Source of the DNA: Nocardioides sp. JS614
GTDB lineage: Bacteria; Actinomycetota; Actinomycetes; Propionibacteriales; Nocardioidaceae
Direction: 5' to 3'
Assembly (NCBI RefSeq): GCF_000015265.1
Contig: NC_008699.1
Span: 2,790,001-2,854,000 of the forward strand
Length of the DNA: 64,000 nucleotides
The position numbers and the translations under genes were made by a program. Within the stretch, counting starts at the first letter, position 1. Every line of letters begins with the position of its first letter. Shown one piece after another: positions 1 through 7,995 of this stretch. The notes below the pieces were generated by a model. That model had not been told where the DNA came from, searched no databases, and saw nothing but the letters and a program-made list of their open reading frames with translations.

Positions 1-733
1 TCAGGTCGAGGTTGACCAGGTTGATGCCGATCTTCACGCTCAGCAGGTCCGCCGACGCCTCGCGCATCGTGCGGGCCGTGAACGGGTCCAGGAGCGCACT
101 GCCGGCGAGGCCGAGGTTCACCAGCTCCACCCCGCCGGTGGCCGCCGCCAGCGCAGGCCACGTGGTCGAGGCGCTCTCGGCGTTGGAGCCGTGGCTGATC
201 GAGCTGCCGTGGTGCAGCCACACCCGCCGGCTATCGGCGCCGACCGGCTCGACGGGGGCGTCGGTGCGCAGCGCGACGATCTCGGTGACCTCGGAGTACG
301 GCAGCCAGAGCTCGACGTGCTTCGCCTCGGACGGGAGTCCCCGGAAGGCGACGGTCCCGACCGGTCCGGGCTCGAGCGCGGACCCGCCGGTCGCCAGGTC
401 GACCGTCAGGAGGTGCCCGCCCGGTGCGGTGGCCCGGGCCACCAGCCGCCCGTCGACGACCAGGTCGTACACCCCGTCCGGCCGGCCCTCGAGCCCGACG
501 TACGTCATCTTGGTGGCGAGCACGTCCAGCTCGACGACGGTCGCCTCCGTGCGGAACATCAACCGCACCCCGGACGGCTGTGCCTCTGCCATCGCCAGCT
601 GCCCGTCGGCGCACTGCGCCCGCGCCCAGGCGGGCAGCCGGTGCGGCCGCAGCCCGTGCTCGGTCGGCTCGAGCTCGACCGCCCCACGGACCAGGTCGGA
701 CGAGACGGGCGTCGTGATCAGCGGCGCGGTCAT
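1..733 (-). CDS. SGNH/GDSL-type hydrolase, C-terminus beyond the window edge
   Basis: The frame opens with ATG at 733-731 and runs off the left edge without a stop, giving about 244 residues. The first ~165 residues look like a beta-rich N-terminal domain. Around residue 173 the motif HHGSSISHGSNAE resembles block I (Gly-x-Ser) of SGNH hydrolases, and NLGLAGSALLDPF resembles block II. The block with the catalytic Asp/His would lie outside the window. This is probably a carbohydrate or ester hydrolase of the SsfX3-like type, but the substrate cannot be told. A weak CACGCT box lies six bases before the start. A 55-bp repeat separates it from the upstream DUF5703 gene. Confidence 0.75.
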   Translation of the reverse strand, partial: MTAPLITTPVSSDLVRGAVELEPTEHGLRPHRLPAWARAQCADGQLAMAEAQPSGVRLMFRTEATVVELDVLATKMTYVGLEGRPDGVYDLVVDGRLVARATAPGGHLLTVDLATGGSALEPGPVGTVAFRGLPSEAKHVELWLPYSEVTEIVALRTDAPVEPVGADSRRVWLHHGSSISHGSNAESASTTWPALAAATGGVELVNLGLAGSALLDPFTARTMREASADLLSVKIGINLVNLDL

Positions 734-804
734 GCCGGCAGCGTGCCAACACCCGCCCGCTCCCACCAAGCCCGCGCCCGGATCCGCGGCCCCCGACGGT
801 TGTG

Positions 805-859
805 GTTTGGTCACCAACGACGGTTCTGGAGCGGCTGGGACTGTCGTTGGTGACCAAAC
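805..859. repeat. 55-bp inverted-repeat element, copy 1
   Basis: Left arm GTTTGGTCACCAACGAC (805-821), 21-bp spacer, right arm GTCGTTGGTGACCAAAC (843-859); the arms are perfect reverse complements. It lies 27 bp beyond the stop of the minus-strand DUF5703 gene and upstream of the SGNH hydrolase start. It may end or stabilise the DUF5703 transcript. There is no T-tract. Confidence 0.95.
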
Positions 860-886
860 GACAGCAGGACTGCTGGGGGCCTCGGC

Positions 887-1105
887 TCAGGCGGTGCGGA
901 CGGCGCGGATGATCTTGCGTCGGAGCACCACCCGGCGGGTGCCGTCGGCGGTGATCCGCACCCGGTCCAGCTCCCAGCCGCCGTACTCGGCGCGCTCGAC
1001 GAGCAGCTTGGTCACCACGTTGCGGGAGTACTCCCGCGAGAAGGTCACCTTGTCGAACTCCCACTCGACACCACGAGCGGGGGGCCTACGCAGCTCTCGG
1101 CTCAT
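887..1105 (-). CDS. DUF5703 family protein
   Basis: A 72-residue basic protein with the pattern of actinobacterial DUF5703 proteins: an N-terminal half with WEFDKVTFSREYSR, then LLVERAEYGGWELDRVRI, then a C-terminal run of Arg and Lys. Its function is unknown. Both the full length and the conserved YGGWEL core are present. It reads toward the 805-859 repeat and lies 33 bp downstream of the aldo/keto reductase, so the two could be co-transcribed. A purine-rich stretch upstream of the ATG may act as ribosome-binding site. Confidence 0.8.
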   Translation of the reverse strand: MSRELRRPPARGVEWEFDKVTFSREYSRNVVTKLLVERAEYGGWELDRVRITADGTRRVVLRRKIIRAVRTA

Positions 1106-1138
1106 CTGGTCTCCGTCTCGTCAGCGGTCGGACAGGGG

Positions 1139-2086
1139 TCAATCGGCGGACACGTCGTCCAGGGCGGCGGTGATCTCGGCGGGCAGGCTCAGCTCCTCGA
1201 CGCCGAGGGCTCCGCGCAGCTGGGCAGCGGTACGGGCACCGACAACGGGGGCCGTGACGCCCGGTCGGTCGCGGACCCACGCCAACGCGACCTCGAGCGG
1301 CGTCCAGCCGAGGCCGTCCGCGGCCCGGGCGACGGCCTCGACGATGCCCCCGGACCGCTCGTCGAGGTAGGGGCTGACGAAGTTCGCGAAGTGCGCGGAG
1401 GCCGCGCGGGAGTCCGAGGGGGTGCCGGTGCGGTACTTGCCGGTCAGCACGCCGCGACCGAGCGGCGACCACGGCAGCACGCCGAGCCCGAGCGCGGCGG
1501 CCGCCGGGAGCACCTCGTGCTCGGCGACCCGGTTGAGCAGGGAGTACTCCACCTGGGTGCTCGCCAGCGGGGTGCGCCCCGGCACCGCCCGTTGCCAGGT
1601 CGCCGCTTGGGCCGTCTGCCAACCCGAGTAGTTCGAGACGCCGACGTACGACGCCCGCCCGCTCTGCACGGCGGTGTCCAGCGCCGCGAGGGTCTCCTCG
1701 AGCGGCGCCTCGTCGGACCAGATGTGCACCTGCCAGAGGTCGACATGGGCGACCCCGAGGCGGCGGAGGGAGGCGTCGAGGGTGGCGAGCAGGTGGCCGC
1801 GTGAGGTGTTGTACTCACGGCCACCTCGCCGGGCGGTGATCCCGGCCTTGGTGGCGAGCACGACGTCGTCGCGGGCGACGACGTCGCCGATGAGGGTGCC
1901 GATCAGCTCCTCGGACGCACCGTTGCCGTAGCCGGCCGCGGTGTCGACCAGCGTGCCGCCGGCCTCGGTGAACGCGACCAGCTGGTCGCGCGCCTCGTGC
2001 TCGTCGGTGTCGCGTCCCCACGTCATCGTGCCGAGCGCCAGACGGGACACGGTGAGGCCGGTCGCGCCGACACGCCGCTGCTGCAT
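1139..2086 (-). CDS. Aldo/keto reductase
   Basis: A 315-residue NADPH-dependent oxidoreductase with a TIM-barrel fold. The catalytic tetrad is visible: Asp48 and Tyr53 in DTAAGYGNG, Lys80 in LATKAG, His121 in WQVHIW. The N-terminus QQRRVGATGLTVSRLALGT and the C-terminal cofactor-binding region VVGARTAAQL are typical of the family. The ATG at 2086 is preferred over longer frames because a TACCTT box lies exactly six bases upstream, suggesting a leaderless message. It is transcribed divergently from uppP. The substrate is unknown; relatives reduce aldehydes and ketones. Confidence 0.88.
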   Translation of the reverse strand: MQQRRVGATGLTVSRLALGTMTWGRDTDEHEARDQLVAFTEAGGTLVDTAAGYGNGASEELIGTLIGDVVARDDVVLATKAGITARRGGREYNTSRGHLLATLDASLRRLGVAHVDLWQVHIWSDEAPLEETLAALDTAVQSGRASYVGVSNYSGWQTAQAATWQRAVPGRTPLASTQVEYSLLNRVAEHEVLPAAAALGLGVLPWSPLGRGVLTGKYRTGTPSDSRAASAHFANFVSPYLDERSGGIVEAVARAADGLGWTPLEVALAWVRDRPGVTAPVVGARTAAQLRGALGVEELSLPAEITAALDDVSAD

Positions 2087-2092
2087 GGCGAC

Positions 2093-2098
2093 AAGGTA
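2093..2098 (-). promoter_or_regulatory. -10 box of the aldo/keto reductase gene
   Basis: TACCTT on the minus strand, six bases before the ATG; transcription would begin at or next to the start codon. Confidence 0.45.
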
Positions 2099-2146
2099 GT
2101 CGGCGACTCCACGCGGCCCTGCACCGGCACGCCCAGCGGCCGCCCG

Positions 2147-2152
2147 TAGAGT
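2147..2152 (+). promoter_or_regulatory. -10 box of uppP
   Basis: TAGAGT, seven bases before the GTG start of uppP; fits a leaderless transcript. Confidence 0.45.
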
Positions 2153-2159
2153 TCCCGCC

Positions 2160-2984
2160 GTGGTGGACTTCCTCCAGGCCCTCGTGCTCGGGCTCATCCA
2201 GGGGCTCACCGAGTTCCTCCCGATCTCCAGCAGCGCGCACCTGCGGATCTACCCCGAGCTGTTCGGCTGGGGCGACCCCGGAGCGGCGTTCACGGCTGTC
2301 ATCCAGATCGGCACCGAGGTCGCGGTGCTGATGTTCTTCCGCAAGGACATCTGGCGGATCGGGAGGGCTTGGCTGCTCTCGCTGTTCAAGCCGGAGTACC
2401 GCGGCCACCTGGACGCCCGGATGGGCTGGTTCATCATCGTCGGCTCGGTGCCGATCGTGCTGCTCGGCATCGCCCTCAAGGATGTCATCGAGGAGGACTT
2501 CCGCAGCCTCTGGCTGATCGGCACCACCCTGATCGTCCTCGGCCTCGTCCTCGGCGTCGCCGACCGGCTCGGCGGCACCGACAAGACGATCAAGCAGATC
2601 TCGCTGCGCGACGCGATCCTGATGGGCCTGGCCCAGGCCCTCGCCCTGATCCCAGGCGTGTCCCGTTCCGGTGCGACCCTGTCCATGGGCCGCCTGCTCG
2701 GCTACGACCGCGAGGCCGCCACCCGCTACGCGTTCCTGTTGGCCATCCCCGCCGTGATCGGGGCCGGGGTCTTCGAGCTCAAGGACATCCCGAACGGCGA
2801 CAACCTCTACGGCTGGGGCCCGACCATCGTGGCGACCATCGTCTCCTTCGTCGTCGGGTACGCCGCGATCGCGTGGCTGCTGCGCTACGTCACCACCCGG
2901 TCCTACGCGCCGTTCGTCCTGTACCGCGTGGCCCTCGGTGCGGCGACGCTGGTCCTGGTCGCGACCGGCGTGATCGCGGCGTAG
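2160..2984 (+). CDS. uppP: Undecaprenyl-diphosphate phosphatase (UppP/BacA)
   Basis: An integral membrane phosphatase that recycles undecaprenyl diphosphate to the monophosphate, the lipid carrier for peptidoglycan and other wall polymers, and whose activity is linked to bacitracin resistance. The 274-residue length is normal. Signature 1 with Glu18 (EFLPISSSAHL, residues 18-28) and signature 2 (PGVSRSGAT, from about residue 165) are both intact. Several hydrophobic helices span the protein. The start is the first of two tandem GTG codons, with a -10-like box seven bases before it. The gene runs toward corA and is separated from it by 36 bp. Confidence 0.95.
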   Translation: MVDFLQALVLGLIQGLTEFLPISSSAHLRIYPELFGWGDPGAAFTAVIQIGTEVAVLMFFRKDIWRIGRAWLLSLFKPEYRGHLDARMGWFIIVGSVPIVLLGIALKDVIEEDFRSLWLIGTTLIVLGLVLGVADRLGGTDKTIKQISLRDAILMGLAQALALIPGVSRSGATLSMGRLLGYDREAATRYAFLLAIPAVIGAGVFELKDIPNGDNLYGWGPTIVATIVSFVVGYAAIAWLLRYVTTRSYAPFVLYRVALGAATLVLVATGVIAA

Positions 2985-3020
2985 CGCAGATGCGCCAGCG
3001 GGGCTGGCCGGCCTCGGCCC

Positions 3021-3992
3021 CTACAACCACCCGGACTTCTTGAACAGCACCCACAGCCCCAGGGCGACCGCCGCCATCAGCGCGAGCGCGAACGGGTAGC
3101 CGTAGGTCCAGTCGAGCTCGGGCATGTGCCGGAAGTTCATGCCGTAGACCCCGGCGATCAGGGTCGGCACGACCACCAGTGCGGCTCCTGCGGAGATCTT
3201 GCGCATGTCGTTGTTCTGCTGCACCGAGATCTGGGCGAGGTGGGCGTCGAACGCCGTCGAGAGCAGGGTGTCCAGGGTGTCCACGGTCTCCGCCGCCCGG
3301 GCCAGGTGGTCGCCGACATCGCGGAAGAACGGCGCCGCCTCCTCCGGGATCCCGGTGACCGTCCCGGCGGCCAGCCGGGTCATCGGGTCCCGCAGCGGCA
3401 GCACCGCGCGGCGTACCTCCGCGATCTCCCGCTTGAGCACGTAGATGCGGGCGGAGTCGTTGGTGCGGTCGTCGGAGAACACCGACGCCTCGATCTCGTC
3501 CACGTCGACGACCAGCTCGTCGACGACGTCGAGGTACTCGTCCACGACCCGGTCGATCACCGCGTACAGCACCCCGCCCGGGCCGTGGCTGAGCACCCTC
3601 CTGCTCGACTCCAGCTCCGCGCGGGCCGAGTGCAGCTCGTTGCCCTGACCGTGGCGGACGGAGACGACGAAGTCCGCGCCGACGAACATCGCGATCTCGC
3701 CGGTCTCGACCGCGTCCTGCTCGTCGACGTACCACAGCGTCTTGAGGATCAGGAACACCATGTCGTCGAACCGCTCCAGCTTCGGCCGCTGGTGCGCCTT
3801 CACGGCGTCCTCGACCGCGAGCTGGTGGAGCCCGAACACCTCGGCGACCTCGTGCACCTCGTCGTGCGTGGGTTCGTGCATCCCGATCCAGATGAAGTCG
3901 CCGTCCGCGTCCGCCTTCGCCCGCAGCTCCCGCCAGTGGGTGCCGCCCTCGACCCGCCTGCCGTCGCGGTACAGGGCGCAGTCGACGATCAC
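3021..3992 (-). CDS. corA: CorA-type magnesium/cobalt transporter
   Basis: A 323-residue CorA family channel for Mg2+ (and possibly Co2+). The long acidic, helical N-terminal cytoplasmic domain is followed by two C-terminal membrane helices. The signature GMN is at residues 284-286, and the external loop MPEL is at 290-293. The C-terminal tail is basic (FKKSGWL). The GTG start at 3992 has TACCGT six bases upstream. Divergent promoters for this gene and the phosphatase at 4025 lie within about 20 bp of each other. Cobalt uptake could support the B12-dependent enzymes in this window, but that link is speculative. Confidence 0.93.
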   Translation of the reverse strand: MIVDCALYRDGRRVEGGTHWRELRAKADADGDFIWIGMHEPTHDEVHEVAEVFGLHQLAVEDAVKAHQRPKLERFDDMVFLILKTLWYVDEQDAVETGEIAMFVGADFVVSVRHGQGNELHSARAELESSRRVLSHGPGGVLYAVIDRVVDEYLDVVDELVVDVDEIEASVFSDDRTNDSARIYVLKREIAEVRRAVLPLRDPMTRLAAGTVTGIPEEAAPFFRDVGDHLARAAETVDTLDTLLSTAFDAHLAQISVQQNNDMRKISAGAALVVVPTLIAGVYGMNFRHMPELDWTYGYPFALALMAAVALGLWVLFKKSGWL

Positions 3993-3998
3993 GCGCCC

Positions 3999-4004
3999 AC
4001 GGTA
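3999..4004 (-). promoter_or_regulatory. -10 box of corA
   Basis: TACCGT on the minus strand, six bases before the GTG start; divergent to the TACAGT box at 4012-4017. Confidence 0.45.
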
Positions 4005-4011
4005 GCCCCAC

Positions 4012-4017
4012 TACAGT
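4012..4017 (+). promoter_or_regulatory. -10 box of the histidine phosphatase gene
   Basis: TACAGT, seven bases before the ATG at 4025; only seven bases separate it from the divergent corA box. Confidence 0.45.
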
Positions 4018-4024
4018 CCACCGC

Positions 4025-4753
4025 ATGGCAACCGTGATCCTCGTCCGACACGGTCGGACGACGGCGAACGCCGCGGGTACCCTGACCGGCCGGCTCCCCG
4101 GCGTGCGGCTCGACGACACGGGCGCCGCGCAGGCGGTCCGGGCCGCCGAACGGCTCAGCGGCGTACCGCTCGCGGCGATCCTGAGCAGCCCGCTGGAACG
4201 GTGCCGCCAGACCGCCAAGGCCATCGCGACCGCCCGGACGGAACCGGTCCGCGTGACGACCGATCGTGGGATCACCGAGTGCGACTACGGCTCCTGGCAG
4301 GGCCGCCCGCTCGAGGAGCTCGCCAAGGAGAAGCTCTGGTCCACGGTCCAGACCCAGCCCTCGGCGGCGGTGTTCCCCGAGGGCGAGGCGATGTCGGCGA
4401 TGCAGGCGCGTGCGGTGGCCGCGGTACGCCGCCAGGACGCCGCCCTCGAGAGCGAGCACGGCCCCGGGGCGGTCTGGGTCGCCGTCAGCCACGGCGACGT
4501 CATCAAGTCCGTCCTGGCCGACGCGCTCGGCATGCACCTCGACCTGTTCCAGCGGCTCCAGGTCGATCCGGCGTCCATGTCGGTGATCCGCTACACCGCC
4601 GCGCGGCCGTATGTGCTGGCCACGAATACCCACGCCGGCGACCTGTCCTGGCTGGCCGCGGCCCCTCCGCGTCGGCCCGGCAGGCGGCCGCGCGCCAAGG
4701 GGTCGGACGACGCCGTCGTCGGCGGGGGAGCCGGGCCTTCGGCCACGCCCTAG
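4025..4753 (+). CDS. Histidine phosphatase family protein (MSMEG_4193-type phosphomutase)
   Basis: A 242-residue branch-1 histidine phosphatase. The RHG motif is at residues 8-10 (VILVRHGRTTANAAG). The second catalytic His lies in VAVSHGDVIKSVLADALG. The protein matches the actinobacterial MSMEG_4193 subfamily found next to DUF3090, SCO1664 and mshC genes, the arrangement seen here. The Arg- and Pro-rich C-terminal tail looks disordered. Whether it acts as a mutase or a phosphatase, and on what substrate, is not known. It starts a co-directional block running to mshC. Confidence 0.88.
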   Translation: MATVILVRHGRTTANAAGTLTGRLPGVRLDDTGAAQAVRAAERLSGVPLAAILSSPLERCRQTAKAIATARTEPVRVTTDRGITECDYGSWQGRPLEELAKEKLWSTVQTQPSAAVFPEGEAMSAMQARAVAAVRRQDAALESEHGPGAVWVAVSHGDVIKSVLADALGMHLDLFQRLQVDPASMSVIRYTAARPYVLATNTHAGDLSWLAAAPPRRPGRRPRAKGSDDAVVGGGAGPSATP

Positions 4754-4756
4754 GGT
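4751..4756 (+). promoter_or_regulatory. -10 box of the DUF3090 gene
   Basis: TAGGGT overlapping the stop codon of the upstream gene and lying six bases before the ATG at 4763. Confidence 0.4.
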
Positions 4757-4762
4757 GGGCGC

Positions 4763-5338
4763 ATGCCTGTCGTCCATGGATTCGATCCGCCGGAGCGGTT
4801 CGTCGCCGGAACCGTCGGCCCGCCGGGGCAACGCACCTTCTTCCTGCAGGCCCGCGCTGGCAGCCGCGTCGTGAGCGTGGCCCTGGAGAAGCAGCAGGTG
4901 CAGGCGTTGGCCGAGCGGGTGGACGAGCTGCTCGACGAGGTGATGGCCAGCCAGGCGGGCGACGCGATCGTCCCCGCGGTCGCCCCGCTCGGGCTCGATG
5001 ACTCCGACCCCCTGGAGCAGCCGATCGAGGAGGAGTTCCGCGCCGGCACGATGACGCTGTCCTGGGACCCGACGGACGAGCGCGTGGTGATCGAGGTCTT
5101 CCCGTTCACCGAGGCCGCGGTGGTCACGCCCGACCAGCTCGACGAGGACTTCGAGGAGCCCGAGCCCGACGAGGTGTTCCTGGTCCGGCTCGCGGCCGGG
5201 CCGGCGCGGGCGTTCGTCAAGCGCGCCGAGCAGGTGCTGGAGGCGGGGCGCCCGAGCTGCCCCTTCTGCGGCAACCCGATCGACCCGGACGGCCACCTCT
5301 GCGTCCGCGCCAACGGCTTCCGGCGCCGCGATCCGTGA
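4763..5338 (+). CDS. DUF3090 family protein
   Basis: A 191-residue protein of the actinobacterial DUF3090 family. It begins with FDPPERFVAGTVGPPGQRTFFLQ, has an acidic middle, and ends with a likely zinc-binding segment SCPFCGNPIDPDGHLC in which three cysteines and a histidine are in place. Its function is not established. It is regularly found between a histidine phosphatase and a SCO1664-type gene. Here its TGA overlaps the GTG of the next gene by four bases, implying translational coupling. Confidence 0.88.
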   Translation: MPVVHGFDPPERFVAGTVGPPGQRTFFLQARAGSRVVSVALEKQQVQALAERVDELLDEVMASQAGDAIVPAVAPLGLDDSDPLEQPIEEEFRAGTMTLSWDPTDERVVIEVFPFTEAAVVTPDQLDEDFEEPEPDEVFLVRLAAGPARAFVKRAEQVLEAGRPSCPFCGNPIDPDGHLCVRANGFRRRDP

Positions 5339-6108
5339 CCACCGACGCCGGCGGCGACCTGCTCGAGGGCGACCTCGTGCTGCACGGCCGCGTGATGCCG
5401 GCCTCCAACGCGACCTTCGTGGGCGAGATCGGCGGGGTGAAGGTCGTCTACAAGCCGGTGGCCGGCGAGCGGCCACTGTGGGACTTCCCGGACGGCACCC
5501 TGGCCGACCGCGAGCGGGCGGCGTACCTGGTCTCGGAGGCGACCGGCTGGAACGTCGTCCCCGAGACCTGGCTGCGAGACGGTCCGCACGGTCCCGGGAT
5601 GGTGCAGCGCTGGCAGGAGCCCGACGATGAGCAGGTCGCGGTCACGCTGGTGCCCGAGGGTCAGGTGCCGGAGGGCTGGCGGCACGTCTTCGACGGCCTC
5701 GACGGTCATGACCGGCCGGTGTCGCTGATCCACGAGGACTCGGCGCCGCTGCGCCGGATGGCCGTCTTCGACGTCGTCGTCAACAACGCCGACCGCAAGG
5801 GCGGCCACGTGCTGGAGATGGCCGACGGGCACCGGTACGGCGTCGACCACGGGGTGACCTTCCACGCCGAGCACAAGCTGCGCACCGTGCTGTGGGGATG
5901 GCTGGGCGAAGCGCTCACGGCGGACGAGGTGGGGGTGGTGCGCCGCCTCGCGGTCGAGGCCGGGGCCGCCCTCGGCGACGTGCTCGCCGCCCACCTCAGC
6001 GACCCCGAGATCGAGGCGCTGGTGCGCCGCTGCGAGCGGCTGGCGGAGCGTGCGGTGCTGCCCGCACCGCGAGGGGAGTGGCCCGCGATCCCGTGGCCGC
6101 CGTTCTGA
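5335..6108 (+). CDS. SCO1664 family protein (PI3/PI4-kinase-like fold)
   Basis: A 257-residue protein of the SCO1664 family, whose fold is related to phosphatidylinositol 3/4-kinase-like proteins. Visible kinase-like parts include GGVKVVYKPVAGERPLWDFPDGTL near the N-terminus (the Lys in VYKP is a candidate ATP contact). Later come MAVFDVVVNNADRKGGHVL and YGVDHGVTFH, which resemble the catalytic and metal-binding segments. The substrate is unknown. The GTG start overlaps the DUF3090 stop. The gene is followed after 23 bp by mshC, and this neighbourhood is conserved in actinobacteria. Confidence 0.85.
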   Translation: MTTDAGGDLLEGDLVLHGRVMPASNATFVGEIGGVKVVYKPVAGERPLWDFPDGTLADRERAAYLVSEATGWNVVPETWLRDGPHGPGMVQRWQEPDDEQVAVTLVPEGQVPEGWRHVFDGLDGHDRPVSLIHEDSAPLRRMAVFDVVVNNADRKGGHVLEMADGHRYGVDHGVTFHAEHKLRTVLWGWLGEALTADEVGVVRRLAVEAGAALGDVLAAHLSDPEIEALVRRCERLAERAVLPAPRGEWPAIPWPPF

Positions 6109-6118
6109 GCTCGGCGGA

Positions 6119-6124
6119 TAGGCT
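6119..6124 (+). promoter_or_regulatory. -10 box of mshC
   Basis: TAGGCT, seven bases before the ATG of mshC; suggests mshC also has its own leaderless transcript. Confidence 0.4.
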
Positions 6125-6131
6125 TCGCCGC

Positions 6132-7379
6132 ATGCGAGCCTGGCCCACCCCGGAGATCCCGACGTTGCCGGTCCCGGGACCGCCCGTGGCGCTGCACGAC
6201 ACGCCGTCGGCCCGCAAGGTCACGACCACCCCGGACGGGCCCGCTCGCCTCTACGTCTGCGGCATCACGCCGTACGACGCCACGCACCTCGGGCACGCGT
6301 CGACGTACGTTGCCTTCGACCTGCTCAACCGGGCCTGGCGCAACGCCGGCCACGACGTGACCTATGTCCAGAACGTGACCGACGTGGACGACCCGCTCCT
6401 CGAGCGCGCCGCGAAGGTGCACGTCGACTGGGTGGAGCTCGCCGAGCGCGAGACCGAGCTGTTCCGGCAAGACATGGCGGCGCTCCGGGTGATCCCACCC
6501 GACCACTACGTCGGTGCGGTCGAGTCCATCCCGCTGGTCATCGAGCTGATCGGCCGGCTCGAGACCGCCGGCGCCATCTACCGCGTCGAGGACGACCTCT
6601 ACTTCTCGGTGACCGCCGACCCCGCCTTCGGCGCCGAGTCCGGCTGGGACCGCGAGCGGATGCTCGAGATCTACCCCGAGCGCGGCGGGGACCCCGACCG
6701 GCCAGGCAAGAAGGACCCGCTCGACTGTGTCGTGTGGCGGGGCCGGCGCGAGGGCGAGCCGTCGTGGGAGAGCCCGTGGGGCCCGGGACGCCCGGGCTGG
6801 CACGTGGAGTGCACGGCCATCGCACAGCGTCACCTCGGCGGGGCGTTCGATGTGCAGGGCGGCGGCAGCGACCTGGTGTTCCCGCACCACGAGATGTGCG
6901 CCGGCCACGCCCAGGTCGCCGTCCCGGGCACGCCGTTCGCGCAGGTCTACAGCCACGGCGGCATGGTCGGCTACGACGGCGAGAAGATGTCGAAGTCCCG
7001 CGGCAACCTGGTCTTCGTCTCCGCGTTGCGCAACAGCGACGTCGACCCGATGGCGATCCGGCTCGCGCTGCTGCGCCACCACTTCCGCTCCGACTGGGAG
7101 TGGACCGACGACCAGCTGTGGGTCGCCGTCGACGACATCGCCCGCTGGCGCAAGGCCCTCTCGCTCGGCGCCGGCGCACCGGCTGCGCCGGTCATCGACG
7201 AGGTGCTCGCCGCCCTCGCCGACGACCTGGACGCGCCGCGGGCGACTGCCGCGATCGACCGCTGGGTCGCCGCCACCCTCGGCACCGCCGGCCTCGCCGA
7301 CACCACCGACCCGGACGCCGCGGCCCGGCTCCTGGCCGCCCTCGACGCCGCCCTCGGCCTCGCTCTCTGGCTCTCCTGA
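6132..7379 (+). CDS. mshC: Cysteine--1-D-myo-inosityl 2-amino-2-deoxy-alpha-D-glucopyranoside ligase (MshC)
   Basis: Catalyses the ATP-dependent joining of cysteine to GlcN-Ins, the third step of mycothiol synthesis; mycothiol is the main low-molecular thiol of actinobacteria. The 415 residues form a class I synthetase related to CysRS. The HIGH-type motif is HLGH at residues 52-55. The zinc-ligand Cys is in YVCGITPYD (Cys43). The KMSKS loop is intact at 285-289. ATG 6132 is chosen because it gives the usual length and has a -10-like box seven bases upstream. The gene shows that the host makes mycothiol. Confidence 0.96.
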
Positions 7380-7438
7380 GCACGCACGCTGTCCCGTTCC
7401 TCCAAGACGGGTTGGGGCTCCAGTGCCAGGCTGGGTCC

Positions 7439-7852
7439 ATGCCCGACAACGCCCTCAGGCCCAAGCTGATCCTGGCCGACGCGGACGCCGCGATCCGGTG
7501 GTACACGGCCAACCTCGGGGCCACCGAGTCGGTCCGCTATGAGCACGGGGGGTCCGTCGTGTTCGCCGAGCTCGTCGTCTTCGGCACGAGCGTGACCCTC
7601 AAGGACGAGGACGAGGTCGATCCCTCGCCGACGAGCACCGGAGCGCCAGGCCCCGTACTCGACGTCGTCACCGACGACCCGGACGGGGTCGCCGCTGTGA
7701 TGCTCGAGAACGGCGCCGTCGCGGTGTTCCCGGTCGTCGACCAACCGTACGGCGCGCGCGGCGGCCGCATCCGCGACCCCTTCGGCGTGCAGTGGTTGCT
7801 GCAGACCCCGGTCACGATGACCCCCGACGAGGTGCGGGCCGCCCTAGACTGA
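7439..7852 (+). CDS. VOC family (glyoxalase-like) protein
   Basis: A 137-residue protein of the vicinal oxygen chelate superfamily, with two beta-alpha-beta-beta-beta halves. It starts RPKLILADADAAIRWYTANLGA and ends with GGRIRDPFGVQWLLQTP, typical of PhnB/glyoxalase-like proteins. Metal ligands are not obvious, so it may act in binding or resistance rather than as a lyase. ATG 7439 is chosen on homology. A weak CAGGCT box lies six bases upstream. A 55-bp repeat follows 29 bp beyond its stop. Confidence 0.8.
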   Translation: MPDNALRPKLILADADAAIRWYTANLGATESVRYEHGGSVVFAELVVFGTSVTLKDEDEVDPSPTSTGAPGPVLDVVTDDPDGVAAVMLENGAVAVFPVVDQPYGARGGRIRDPFGVQWLLQTPVTMTPDEVRAALD

Positions 7853-7881
7853 CCCGCTCCGGCGGCGCCAGCGTCGTTGTG

Positions 7882-7936
7882 GTTTGGTCACCAACGACAG
7901 ATCGGGAGCGCTCCCAACTGTGGTTGGTGACCAAAC
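7882..7936. repeat. 55-bp inverted-repeat element, copy 2
   Basis: Arms 7882-7898 and 7920-7936 flank a 21-bp spacer; the right arm has one mismatch to the left. The spacer holds the perfect 12-bp palindrome GGGAGCGCTCCC, so the whole element can fold as a nested hairpin. It lies between the convergent VOC and PAC2 genes. Its spacer agrees with copy 5 at 18 of 21 positions. Confidence 0.95.
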
Positions 7937-7995
7937 GACGGACATCACCGGGCGCGGAGCCGACCCCGGCCCTCCCAGGCCGGCCGTGGACCGAT

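Noticed and set aside
12..1370. A 452-codon plus-strand frame at the left edge
   Set aside because: It is antisense to the SGNH hydrolase, DUF5703 and reductase genes and reads through repeat copy 1; its composition is Ser/Arg/Thr-rich without domains.
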